Source: Lentinus brumalis
Taxonomy: Eukaryota > Basidiomycota > Agaricomycetes > Polyporales > Polyporaceae
Direction of reading: 5' to 3'
Assembly: GCA_001792895.1 (NCBI GenBank)
Contig: MARA01000001.1
Span: forward strand, 2,108,001 to 2,172,000
DNA: 64,000 nucleotides
Below are positions 19,603 through 29,353 of the stretch, piece by piece (the first letter of the stretch is position 1; each line of letters opens with the position of its first letter). Under the pieces are notes generated by a model. It was not told the DNA's origin. It saw only the letters and a list, made by a program, of their open reading frames with translations, and did not search any database. Both the position numbers and the translations under genes were made by a program.

Positions 19603-21765
19603 ATGTCCTACTCCAACAACTTCCCCGGCGCGACGACCACCCACCCCGATGGCTCGAACAACCCCGGCATGGGTGGCGGCGCCTGGGGGAACCCCACACC
19701 GCAGCAACAACCGCTTACGTGGGGAACCCAATGGGGCCCGGCGCCGTCTAACCCCGGCGACGGTCCCAGAGGGGGAGGAGGATACACGGCGGTACCCCCA
19801 CCATCATTTAGCCAATCTGCCCCGCCTTACGCATCCCCGGCGACTGCTGCATCAGCGCCGCCGGCCAATCCAACGGCCACCGATGATGCCTGGCGCGTCG
19901 CCTTACAGACGGCGCGCGAGCTCACCGAGGTGTTCCGTGCCCGCACGGTCGACGTCACGAACCGTAACACGCAGCTCGAGGCTGAACTCAAGGAGTTCCG
20001 GCGCCGGGAAGCAGCGGTCGCGGCGCGCGAACTGGAAGTTACGCGCCGCGAAGCCGATTTGCGGGCCAACCCTGCGCCTCGATTCCCTTACAGAGGAGGC
20101 CGCCCATTCTCGTCGTCGCGCGGCGGTGGCACCATGCACCGCAGTCCGACGACGTGGAGTGCGCCTCAGTCGCAACCATCCACACCGTCGACGACTACTG
20201 CGTCAGAGCCCCCTCCGTCTGTCGCATCCACCACCGCGACGGACCCGATCGCTGAGAACGATCGTGCGCCGCCCGTGGTCCCCAGGAAGCGAGAGCGTGA
20301 CCCCGACGATGAAGGACACGACGATGACGTTGTGTTCTCCGTCGGCGACAACGCCGTGGGCATCGCACGGAAAAAAGAGCACCGTTCTCCGAGGGCCTCC
20401 GCCGAAGCAGGCGAAGGCCCCGAGATCAATGACCCGACGAAGTCGTCCGAGTACGTCTTCGCGGGGAAACCCGACCCATCGGTGGAAGGCCACCCTCACT
20501 CAAAATGGTACATCTGGTTCCGCTCCGCCAATCAGGGCGACCTGATCGACGCAGCACTAGACGACCTCCCGTACGATGATGAATCGGGGCCGGTGCCGTA
20601 CGACCTCCCCGATTGGGTGCTTGAGGACATGGGCGACGAGGCGGAGGAGAAGGAGAAGCGTCGGGTGAGCCGGCAACGGGGAAAGGGCTCGCGCCCGCCC
20701 GCTCCTAACCCGAGGCACGACGGAGACTGCGGGCCTTGGGAGGCCATCGAGATCGTCACGGCGCATCAGGCACACAACCTCCGACATCTCACTGTCCGCG
20801 AGAAGGACCAGAACGCCGCGCGGTACTACCGCCGTCTCATCGTGCGCACCCAAGACCCCACACGATACCGCACCGAGGGAATCCGTTACCTCATGAAGTC
20901 TTGGGTGCACGACGTCGGGCACCTTCCCCCCGCGAACGCCATCGCCCCCACGATCGACAACGACACGCCGTCCCAGGAGACCCCGAGCTCGACGGAAGAC
21001 CCGCTCCCCATCCCCGCCGTCCGCATCATCCCGGTCGATAGTGACCCCGCTCAATCATGGCTCGCTCGATCTCGTTCGGGCCGCAACCGCGAACTCTACG
21101 CCCTCCACAACGTCAACGACGCCGTCGCATACTTCGCGGACATCGACACGTCGGAATGGCCCATCGGGATGAGGATGAGCACAAACGCGTTGCCGCACTC
21201 GACGGTCACGCGGTCGATGCCCAATGCCGCGGACGTAATCGCTGAGACGTTCCTCTCCGCGATCCTCCCCGTCATCCCTGATGGCGAGGAGGAGCGGTTC
21301 GGGGAGTCGGCCTTCTTCCGCGGAGCCATCGAGCTCCTGTCCATCGAGCCCGCACTGGCGTGGATATCCTCGGTCGGCCAGTACCACCATATGCTCCTCG
21401 AGGAGCCCGTGCCGTACCCCCACGACTGTCGCGAGCTGCGCTACGACCATATCGCGGCCTGGATATCCTCTCACGCTGCCACGTCGCTCGGCGACCTCCA
21501 TTCTGCGCTCCACGCCTACGCCCGTAACACCCGCGCTCGCCTGGAAGGGCTGCCCATCGGCGTCACGACGTTCCGCACCATCCCCCGATCCATCGCCGAC
21601 ATCCGTCACGAGTCGTACGCCGCCCGAATCCCGCGCGACGATATGGTGCTGGCCCTCCCCGTGAAAAGCTACGCCGCGGTGCCGGACGTCGTCATGGGCG
21701 AAGCGCATGCGGTAGACGAGAACGCTGGCCCCGTCGCGAGTAGCGCGCCCGCTGCCGACGTTTAG
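19603..21765 (+). CDS. Extra ORF between pol and 3' LTR, 720 aa, unknown function
   Basis: A complete sense-strand ORF 160 nt after pol, with its own ATG. Residues 1-95 are Gly/Pro/Gln/Asn-rich, 96-154 form a strong coiled coil, 160-180 are Arg/Gly-rich, and ~225-245 hold a basic then acidic patch (PRKRERDPDDE). From ~280 to 700 the composition is that of a folded, largely helical protein. I see no signal peptide, membrane span, zinc knuckle or catalytic motif, so it is not an envelope-like gene. Being inside an element with identical LTRs, it must have moved with it. It could be an accessory RNA- or protein-binding factor, or a captured host gene. I do not recognise the family. Confidence 0.75.
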   Translation: MSYSNNFPGATTTHPDGSNNPGMGGGAWGNPTPQQQPLTWGTQWGPAPSNPGDGPRGGGGYTAVPPPSFSQSAPPYASPATAASAPPANPTATDDAWRVALQTARELTEVFRARTVDVTNRNTQLEAELKEFRRREAAVAARELEVTRREADLRANPAPRFPYRGGRPFSSSRGGGTMHRSPTTWSAPQSQPSTPSTTTASEPPPSVASTTATDPIAENDRAPPVVPRKRERDPDDEGHDDDVVFSVGDNAVGIARKKEHRSPRASAEAGEGPEINDPTKSSEYVFAGKPDPSVEGHPHSKWYIWFRSANQGDLIDAALDDLPYDDESGPVPYDLPDWVLEDMGDEAEEKEKRRVSRQRGKGSRPPAPNPRHDGDCGPWEAIEIVTAHQAHNLRHLTVREKDQNAARYYRRLIVRTQDPTRYRTEGIRYLMKSWVHDVGHLPPANAIAPTIDNDTPSQETPSSTEDPLPIPAVRIIPVDSDPAQSWLARSRSGRNRELYALHNVNDAVAYFADIDTSEWPIGMRMSTNALPHSTVTRSMPNAADVIAETFLSAILPVIPDGEEERFGESAFFRGAIELLSIEPALAWISSVGQYHHMLLEEPVPYPHDCRELRYDHIAAWISSHAATSLGDLHSALHAYARNTRARLEGLPIGVTTFRTIPRSIADIRHESYAARIPRDDMVLALPVKSYAAVPDVVMGEAHAVDENAGPVASSAPAADV

Positions 21766-21825
21766 AGCGCCACCGCGTCGACATCCTCGACGCGATGAAG
21801 CTCACGTACGGCCGGGGTCCGGCCT

Positions 21826-21837
21826 AGAGGGGGAGGA
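21826..21837 (+). promoter_or_regulatory. Polypurine tract
   Basis: AGAGGGGGAGGA lies immediately before the 3' LTR (TGTAAC at 21838). This is the expected RNase H-resistant primer for plus-strand DNA synthesis. Confidence 0.85.
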
Positions 21838-22085
21838 TGTAACGGATGTACATCGGGTCGGAGCGCCGGAGATTAGATTGACGCTGGACTGCTTGCATAA
21901 TCACGATCTACTACGATATGATAAGATAGTGGCTGCTCCTACTGTATAGTACCTATTGTATCCGCGGCTCGAGGAGCGGTGAGAAGGGTATCTTCTCACC
22001 GCCCTATCGCTAGTTGTACGTTCACCTAATCTATAGGTCTTGGACGAGTCTAGCCTGGGCGTGAGACGACCTACTGTGCTTTACA
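21838..22085 (+). repeat. 3' LTR
   Basis: 248 bp, matching 12020-12267 throughout by eye. Followed by the right target-site duplication GAAAG (22086-22090). Confidence 0.95.
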
Positions 22086-22189
22086 GAAAGGCAATTTGCA
22101 TTCCGGTGGACGTATAGTAACAGAGGACATCAGGTAGCAGCTCGCGGAGTTCCCGCCTTCGTGAATATGTAGGCCTGGAGTGGAATTAC

Positions 22190-23370
22190 GTCGAGGGATT
22201 ACGACGCGGTCTGTCTTCTTGTATAAGACTCGATATACCAGTAACGTATACTACTATCGGCCATCAGGGGCCGAGGGCAGCGGCCGTAGATCATAGTGGG
22301 CAAAGAGCGTAGAAACGATTCTCGTGAGTAACGTTTCTGCCGCACTTGGAGAGAGAAAACTTTCCTGCCGATGCCGATGAGCCGGCGCAAGTACAGAGCC
22401 ATACGAGGCCAGACACAGCGTCGGCCGTTATCGGGGCAGCGACGTAGCTGGCAGGCCTAGGCCGGGGTAGCATGGACCTTACCAGGTTGCATGTGAGACT
22501 CACAGGATAGAGGCGGTTGGGAGAGATGAAACCCCGTAGCGGGGTACAGTTATACGACTGTGCGCCATGTGCAGTTACCGGTCCAAAACTGGTCGCCTTA
22601 TTGGTCTACTACTTAGCCGACACCATGGGCGTCGCGGGGGCGTGGCGTGTAACGCCTGGGCTCCTTTCCCATAAAGGGAGGTTGTGGAAGGACTTGATAC
22701 GGCACCGAAAGAGTAGTATCTCAGTAGAGCAGAGATCATGCATCCAGCCAGCTGCCGTCTGTACTGGGTTGGGTCGAGAGACTCGAGAGCCCGTGCGCCG
22801 CAATGCCGGCGCTACGAGGACAAGAGGCGCGGAGAGCGCGACTTGTAGTCATTTGGCTTTGTCAAGTTCGAAAACGAACCGGCCTCGGGTACGAGACGGA
22901 CGGCCTTCGTCGGGTTGACGGGGGACGGTCGGACCAGAGAGGTCGGGTACAGGCTGGGTCAGACCATCAGCGTCGTGAGGGGACCTCTGGAGAGCCTTCG
23001 GGGTAAAGACCCGGTGGGGGCGTAACGCCTACAGCCCGAGGGCTAGTGCAGAGCACTCTTCCTTGATTACAGGGGATTGTTTCGACATAGTCAAGCCTTA
23101 CTCAAGGACGATACTCATTCGTCGGTGACTGGCCATAGCTTATCATGCATAGAGAAAACCGGTATGGCCGCTCCTAGGGGCCAGGGACCGTGAGAGCAAC
23201 GCGCCATGGTGGCGGTTGGTGGAAGAGGAGCGAGCGACCAATAGGAGTTGGGAGTTACCTGCAGACGTTGAGATGTAACGGAATTCTTACTTTCGATGAT
23301 TCAATTCCTATGCCTTAGCTAACTCCGGAAGGCAGTGTTGGGTGGTTAATTTGGGGTTACATAACCCGGT
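22190..23370. other. Hairpin-dense tract, candidate structured RNA locus
   Basis: Short perfect inverted repeats with 3-7 nt loops follow one another. Examples: 22492-22504, 22531-22545 (6-bp stem, 3-nt loop), 22546-22561, 22561-22573, 22577-22593, 22644-22656, 22663-22677, 22774-22786, 22795-22812, 22820-22846, 22866-22879, 23045-23057, 23354-23367. Longer stems are 22311-22317/22332-22338 and 23131-23137/23163-23169. Four hairpins fill 22531-22593 almost end to end. No ORF here looks like a protein; the longest (22517-22918, 133 aa) has no recognisable motif. It does not match rRNA, RNase P, SRP or group I/II intron core motifs that I know. Some hairpins are expected by chance, so this is a candidate, not a proven gene. 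Confidence 0.4.
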
Positions 23371-23379
23371 CGAGGAGTT

Positions 23380-23667
23380 CAACTGGACGAATGTAGCATG
23401 TCTCAATACCGGTCATATCGTCCAAGCCTGGATCAATGCTCAGCCAGCTACTTATGCTGCAGCCATGAGAACGTACTTATGGACTGCATACCAGTCTGCG
23501 ATACGAGTCTTACCAATTTGTCACTTCAAGTGCCTCATCAATACCGAACAAGCATAGTATTCAGCACTCGAGGTCGGCGCGTATCCAGGTCAAGCGTTCG
23601 AAATTGTGAAAGTGCTGAGCGACCGCCACCTTCAGTTTGACATATATGCTCATAGCCATATTCCTCC
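23380..23667. other. 3' flank of the aldo-keto reductase gene
   Basis: Non-coding by appearance. The short plus-strand ORF at 23342-23557 has no supporting motif. The region should contain the 3' UTR of the minus-strand reductase. Confidence 0.4.
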
Positions 23668-25285
23668 TTACGCGTGGTCGTCATCATCGGGAACAATAAC
23701 ACCGCCATCATCATCGTAGAGGTCGTACGGCAGGTTGTACCGCTTCGACGGATTGACAACACGGCGGGGAGGATGTGCCGCCGCTGCCTTCTCGAGCTTC
23801 TCGACGAGGTCTTCGGGCAGCTTGAAGACTACCAGTGACGCAAGATTCAGCCCGAAGCATACGCACCGGTTCATGCTAGAGGTACGTACTGTGATAGTTC
23901 TCCTCAATGCGCGAGGGGTTCACGCTCTTAGGAAGTACAACGGTCTGAATGACGGGCGGTCAGCGACTCGTGAATCCCAGTGTGAGCATCGGGACTTACG
24001 CCGCGTTGCACATGCCACGAGATAATGACCTGAGCGGGAGTGATGCTCAGCGCCCGCGCGATCTGCTGAATCTCGGGGACGTTGAGGGTCTCCTTGACGA
24101 GAGTGCCGCTACCAAGGGGAGAGTACGCTTCTAGGAGCAGACCGTGCTCCTTGGACCACTGCGTATCCGTTGGTGAGCTGCTGCCCCGCTATCAAAGTCC
24201 GGCGCACGCACCTTCAGCAAGTCTGGCTGCGGGTTCCAGTAGCTCAGTTCGACCTGGTTCACCGCGGGCTTGTACTTGAGTGGGTTGGCAGTGAGGTTCC
24301 TCAGTCTCGGGATGTTGAAGCTAAACAGAGCTCAGTCCGACAAACCATTAGGGCGCACATCACAGCTTACTTGCTGACGCCGATGTTGCGGATCTTGCCC
24401 TTGTCAACCAGCTCCTCGAGCTTCTTCCAGGTCGGGTAAGGGTTCGCAGTGAGATCCTCATCGACCTCATCGACCGTACCCTTCTTCACTGCGATTGGGC
24501 TGAGACCACGCGTCAGCGGCTATCCCCTTACTATCCCGGAAACTTCACTTCGTAACGTACAAATGAATGAGATAAAGGTCGAGGTAGTCAACCCCGAGCT
24601 TCTTCAGGGAATCGTCTACCGCCCACTCAACGTCCTCCGGGGCGTGAAATTGTGCACCGAGCTGATACCAACGTTAGCCTGAACTGATAATTCAGTAATC
24701 ACGCGCAACCAACCTTGGAAGTGATGAAAACCTCCTCGCGCGGAATCCCGCTCTCCTTGAGAGCATGCCCGACCTCCTCCTCGTTCTGATAGGACCAGGC
24801 ATCGTCGATGTGCCGATAGCCTGTCTTCAGTGCGGCCAGAACGGCCTGCCCAACCTCGTTCGGCTTAGCTTGCCAGACACCTACCTCCCAAGTCAGCGTG
24901 CGCGCACCTTATCAAGTGCGTTACCGGCCGTACCAAGGGCGACAGAGGGGATCTTGTCGCCAGAAGGGAGCGTGTAGTGCGTCGGGAGGGACGCAGACGA
25001 GACATTACGGTGCGAGCCGGCACTTGAAGGCGTGCCGATACGGTGCCCCTGCGGTCTGCGATGGTAAATGTCACTGCGCGGACGCACGAAGTAACTCGTC
25101 GCGAGATAGGAACCCTGAAAGACCGCGACCGTGGTGAGGACCAACAAGAGCAAGCGCTTCCATGTGAAGGTCGCCTGCGGTTGGGGCGCCTTCGATTCGT
25201 CGTTGAGCTCACCCTTGAGCTTCAGCTGCTCGACGTCGACGTCGTTCTGGACGAGGGGCTGGTAGTACCGAGCCTGTGGGGACAT
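23668..25285 (-). CDS. Aldo-keto reductase with N-terminal membrane anchor
   Basis: Eight exons in plus coordinates: 24934-25285, 24714-24880, 24561-24661, 24371-24499, 24212-24320, 24000-24158, 23890-23944, 23668-23828. They total 1233 nt, 410 aa, and all seven introns are GT-AG, 50-61 nt. Residues 44-66 form one hydrophobic span ([15 protein letters not shown]...). The reductase domain starts near 103, with [12 protein letters not shown], the Asp/Tyr pair in [14 protein letters not shown], Lys in FITSK and His in LYLIHF, which is the AKR catalytic tetrad, then EAYSPLGSG, and LPKSVNP plus RIEENY for cofactor binding. It should reduce carbonyls with NADPH. Unlike typical soluble AKRs it appears tethered to a membrane. 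The C-terminus is Asp-rich. Confidence 0.9.
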
Positions 25286-25324
25286 GATGGCGACTTGAGA
25301 CCATGGTGAGAGGAGATTGGATCG

Positions 25325-25332
25325 ATTATATA
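25325..25332 (-). promoter_or_regulatory. TATA box of the aldo-keto reductase
   Basis: TATATAAT on the minus strand, about 40 nt before the ATG at 25285. The short distance implies a short 5' UTR. Confidence 0.45.
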
Positions 25333-25791
25333 GTGGCGCGTGGGTGAGGTAAGCTTTCTCTCGCGGTCAGTCTGCAGATTACACAGAGTCTCCTAGAGTA
25401 TCGGCTTGGAACAATGACACCAGTGTTCTAAGATAGTAAGTATCGCGACGATGGAGGTAAAGGTAAAGAGCACGCACGTAGAATCCGCAATATACGACCA
25501 AGATTGTGCCACATTTGACGCGGTGCCACGTGGCTGATGTCCCCAGTGCTTGAAGAATGTTCTCATGTTCAGTGTCCAAACTCTCACTCAGCGCACTACA
25601 CACCTACTGCCCGCTTCGCATGGTCGCGCACGAGAGACGTAGACGGTTGTGCAGATGAGGTTAAGACGTCTGCTGAGCGCCTGAACTGTCAATCACCAGC
25701 CTGAGAACCACCCTGTTGACAACCGTGGAATCCACGTATGTTGTCTTTTTGTAGACCACCCAGCGGACTTGGTAGTTGTTCAGCGCACGAC
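25333..25791. other. Divergent intergenic region
   Basis: About 460 bp between the start of the reductase (minus) and the F-box/LRR gene (plus). It should hold both promoters. No other feature is seen. Confidence 0.4.
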
Positions 25792-27375
25792 ATGGCCTTT
25801 CAGTATGTTTGAACATTGCTGTCTAACGGGTCAACCCATGACTAACCATCCTTGTGCGAGCTAGAAAGGTTGCGGAGTCACCGAAGGATGTTCCCGCTCT
25901 CAATCTCGACGTCTTCCGGATCATCTTACAGTCCTGCACCGTCGCGGACTTGTTGCAAGTTGGCTATGTCTCTCACATCTTTCGTAAAGAAGCCGTGAAG
26001 GAGCTCCTCTCTCGTCCGGTCCACTTGGCGGGCAACATCCAGATTGATTCGTTCTGTCAACTTATGCTCACCGGCGATCCCTCCCGCTTCGCTTATCTCC
26101 ACACCGTCCTCATTAACCACGCAACGCACATTACGCCCGATGCAGTTGGCATGCTTGCGCAGGTCATTAGCCGAGCAACCCAGCTTCGCAGACTCTACCT
26201 CCGTAGGTGTGACGCAGTCTTCACAAAGCAGGATACACGCTTCGCCGATGCGGTCTCCCAACTCGAACATCTCCGTCTGTTGCAGGTCTGGGTGGGAAGG
26301 GAGGTACACGAGTTCATCCGGCTCATGGTGCTGCGACTTCGCTCAGCGCTGAAGACGCTAGACCTTCCCCACGAGGACGACAACCAGCTCGGGGTGCACT
26401 TCCCTAACGAAGTGGCCGAACACCAGCCGCGACTCGAGAAGCTGCACATCGGCTATAGGACCCTGAGCTTGACATGGACGCCGTACCCATCTCTCCGCAT
26501 CCTGTCGCTCTGTATCGGTGACCAAAACATCGACCTGCGGTGCATCTCCCAAACCTTCCCCAACCTGCGAGAGTTCTCCCTCACTGCCCACATTTTTGAG
26601 GTCGACGTGGTGAACCCGAGCGACCAGATCGCTGCCACGCGGAACGCTTCAATTGCTCTCCATAGGGACGGAGGCGGCTGGAGATCGTTGGACTACCTTC
26701 ATGGCACGGTTGGAGATCTCTACGCACTGTGTCTCACTTGCCCTGTGCGGCGGGTGGACCTTGGACAGTACGACTACACCTCGCACCACGCATATCTCGA
26801 CGTCATATCTCGGACACGCCCTCGCAGAGTCGACATAATGGTCTACTGTGCTCCATGGTTTCAAACGGTGATCCTTGCGTCGCCGAGCCTCTTCGTATAT
26901 GACACAGAGTCCACCGAGTCTGGCGCCGTATCACACGTGTGCCTCTTAGTGTCTGTTCCTGCCGAAGAACTTGTCACCACCCGGACGCTCATAGTAAGCA
27001 ACGACATTTCTCTGCGTGATGCCTCTGCTCGGCGGCTTACATTGGGTGCAGAATACCATCTCCCCCTGCTTAGGGACGTGTCAACTGGAGTACCTACATG
27101 TCAAGATTGGGGAAATCCACATCAGGGACGAGTCCGACTACTTACTCGAACTCCCACCTGTGCACCCGAAGTTGCAGGAGACCATGGCCCAGATCGACAT
27201 TGCGATGCTCGTTTCTGCATTGGCGACGAGCGGCTCCTCCCTCCGTACGATTGTGCTGTCTCCTGCGAGCCGTGAGCGGACGGTCTGGACAGTGGATCGA
27301 GGAGACGGGCGGCAAGTTCTGCGGAGACTGGATCCGTACACCGCTAGTCAGGTCGTAGAGCGGGAGGAACAATGA
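25792..27375 (+). CDS. F-box/leucine-rich-repeat-like protein
   Basis: Exon 1 is 25792-25802 (ATG GCC TTT CA), followed by a 62-nt intron 25803-25864 with GTATGT, two CTAAC branch candidates and TAG. Exon 2 opens at 25865. An F-box-like start (LNLDVFRIILQSCTVADLL) is followed by irregular leucine-rich repeats (LRRLYLRRC, LEHLRLLQV, LRILSLCIG, LREFSLTA). Such proteins bind SCF ubiquitin ligases through Skp1 and form large families in agaricomycetes. The exon-2 frame runs to 27275, but the tail that fits (CQLEYLHVKIGEIHI ... SSLRTIVLS) lies in the +1 frame, ending at TGA 27373-27375. A frameshift or very short intron near 27055-27095 must be assumed. Possibly a pseudogene. Confidence 0.7.
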
Positions 27376-27861
27376 GACTGGTGTTGCAGGTGCGTTGGTT
27401 CTGACAGGGATTTTCAGAGAACCCGATGTGGCTCATAACCGTTGACAGGTCTTGCGAAACTCTGTGTTGAAGTACTGCCTTTAGAACTTCTGCTATAGAC
27501 CGGGGAATCGCAGTGACGGATGGCAATCGCTTTGCCTGACAGCAAACCATACGTGGGGATCAGTCGCCGTCTCATAGGAGGTACCTGTGAGTATCAAGTT
27601 CATTTCCGTGTAAGCGCGTAATTATGCGGCAGCACACACGACGCAAACATCCTGCGGTACATAGCCTGCAGTCGAGGCAAAGCCCCATGACCGGACGGAC
27701 CCAACATTAGCTCAGGGCGCAGGCCTTCCCTGCCGCATGTCTGTCGTGCTGCGGTAGTCCCAAGAAATGCGCGCTTGACACTGCGACCCGCAGTGCAGAG
27801 GATAAAATGACAAGTGCTCTCGAACTACCTTTCCACACACCACCGTCTCCACATTTCCTCC
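27376..27861. other. Intergenic region
   Basis: About 490 bp between two plus-strand genes. I see no ORF or element that I can support. It should hold the terminator of the F-box gene and the promoter of the next gene. Confidence 0.4.
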
Positions 27862-29353
27862 ATGGCATACAATGGCATCTACACATCCCGCGGCAGCAAC
27901 TACGGAGGCAGCAACTACGGAGGCAGCACGCGAGGGTCTCGCGGATCCAGCAACTATCGCTCCACGACCATGCGAGACCCCACCCTCCCTCCAGACCGTG
28001 ACCTGATGGAAGGGTTGGGACGCGACGTTGTCCGTACCCTGTCCAAGCCATCCGTGGACTCCTCGAAGGGCGATCCTGTCAAGCCCGAGGACGTCCAGTA
28101 TATAGGATCCTACAACTGGGTGGAGGAGGTCCAGCCTACCATCATCGTCCCTGGTACGTCAAACTTTGCTAGCGTTGTCGGTGTGGCCCAACATTGATGC
28201 CCGCCCAGGCTCTCCGCCGGAATGGCGCAACCGGCCATTCCCCTATCGCGTACGCTACGATACCGGCGTGCGATTCGTCGACCAGAACGGCTACCGCATG
28301 GCCAGCGAGTCATGTCTCCTTCCTCTTTTCCGTGCCGTCGACATCGTGTCAGAGGACAACGCCGACACTACGATCGACTGGAGTGCGGTCGACATCGTCA
28401 CAGACAGGAACGGTCTCCGCAAGCTCATGCGGTGGCTGCAGTACTCCGGGGCGGACTCCGGGGAGCCTCTGAAGGAGTTCCGCATCGACCTCCAGCTCGG
28501 CGGTAAGAAGACCGTCTTGATGCATCGATGGGAGAAGCGCACGAGGGAGATTGCGACTCCACCGAGGTCGGGCTGCGGCATCAACTTCGAGCGCGAGAGT
28601 ACGAACCCCGCGAAGGGATGCGAGCGTAGCACTGGCCATCATCGTATTGTGCAGTATGTGAGTATCCGTATCCATGTGTTCGTTTCTAGTTCTAGGTGCT
28701 GACTGCGCATGATTTTCGTTCTACAGGACTTTAACGGCCTCAAAATGGTCGTTCGCTTCGAGGTCGATGCTTGTCTCCCGCAGCCTAGTGCGACGACTAC
28801 GCGCACAAACAAGTCTCAGCAAGCAAGTACCCGAACGACCAGTGGCACATCCACAGATATCGACAGCCTAACGGACATCATGTCGACTCTCAATGTCGCG
28901 TCCACGACCAGCGCATCCCTTGCCTCCGAAGCGGCAGATATCACAGTCATCCGGGCGGGCACCCAAGTCCCCCAGTCCTCCATCGTTGAGCTCACGACGC
29001 GCTCAGAAAAGTACATCGACGAGTTCAGCTGGGCGGAACAGTACCCCCAGCTCCTGCTCTCCTATACTCCGCACCTCTTTCTCGCAGCACACGACCGCGG
29101 GACGTTCGAACGCATGATCGAACACGAGCTAGGCAGCGAGGAGCTCCGGAACATCGAGAACAACGCGCGTATCCAGCGCTCGTTCCGGCAGCTCGCAGCG
29201 ACCCTCCGCACGGTCCAGGAGCTCGTGAAAGACCACGGGCAGCGCGGCCGCCTCACCCTCGTATGTCAGCCTGACGGGTCGCTGAAGGTCTACGAGCGGA
29301 CGAGCCAACAGGGACTCTTGGCGGACAGCGAGCTTGAGCGGTTCGGTGTCTGA
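27862..29353 (+). CDS. Conserved fungal protein of unknown function
   Basis: Three exons, 27862-28153, 28209-28657 and 28727-29353, total 1368 nt, 455 aa; introns are 55 and 69 nt with GT-AG ends. The N-terminus is Gly/Ser/Arg-rich with YGGSNYGG repeats. A conserved core follows (YIGSYNWVEE, SPPEWRNRPFPYRV, TGVRFVDQNGYRM, LLPLFRAVDIVSEDN, DFNGLKMVVRFEVDAC). The C-terminal ~200 residues are Ser/Thr-rich and then helical. Proteins of this type are widespread in fungi and are, as I recall, sometimes auto-labelled geranylgeranyl pyrophosphate synthetase, but I see no DDxxD prenyltransferase motif. The conserved core and clean splicing make the gene model secure; the function is unknown. Confidence 0.85.

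Larger units (their letters stand above)
12020..22085 (+). mobile_element. Ty3/Gypsy chromovirus LTR retrotransposon, 10,066 bp, recent insertion
   Basis: The element is bounded by two 248-bp LTRs that I read as identical, each beginning TGTAA and ending TTACA. It is flanked by a perfect 5-bp duplication GAAAG at 12015-12019 and 22086-22090. The order is gag, protease, RT, RNase H, integrase, chromodomain, which defines a chromovirus. Unusual features are an in-frame UGA-CUAG stop between protease and pol, a 720-aa extra ORF after pol, and two frame breaks in gag at homopolymers. A polypurine tract precedes the 3' LTR. I could not recognise a standard tRNA primer-binding site after the 5' LTR. 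Identical LTRs imply very recent insertion. Confidence 0.95.

Noticed and set aside
19514..20545. 343-aa Arg/Pro-rich ORF overlapping the extra ORF
   Set aside because: Composition (Arg, Ser, Pro only) is that of a GC-rich shadow frame; the 720-aa frame is the coherent one.
19603..21765. Envelope-like gene in the retroelement
   Set aside because: The position fits, but no signal peptide, transmembrane span or furin-like site is present.
22517..22918. Endogenous RNA-virus replicase in the hairpin tract
   Set aside because: The 133-aa ORF has no GDD or other polymerase motif, and adjacent frames are interrupted.
22500..23100. Ribosomal RNA or group I/II intron in the hairpin tract
   Set aside because: No conserved rRNA block, no P7 partner for the TAGTC-like string near 23090, and no domain V signature could be found.
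148..23255. Shared 14-mer aggagttgggagtt at the LINE tail and near 23245
   Set aside because: Several chance 14-mer matches are expected in 64 kb, and the flanks do not align.
27862..29353. Geranylgeranyl pyrophosphate synthase
   Set aside because: The label is sometimes attached to such proteins, but no aspartate-rich prenyltransferase motif is visible.
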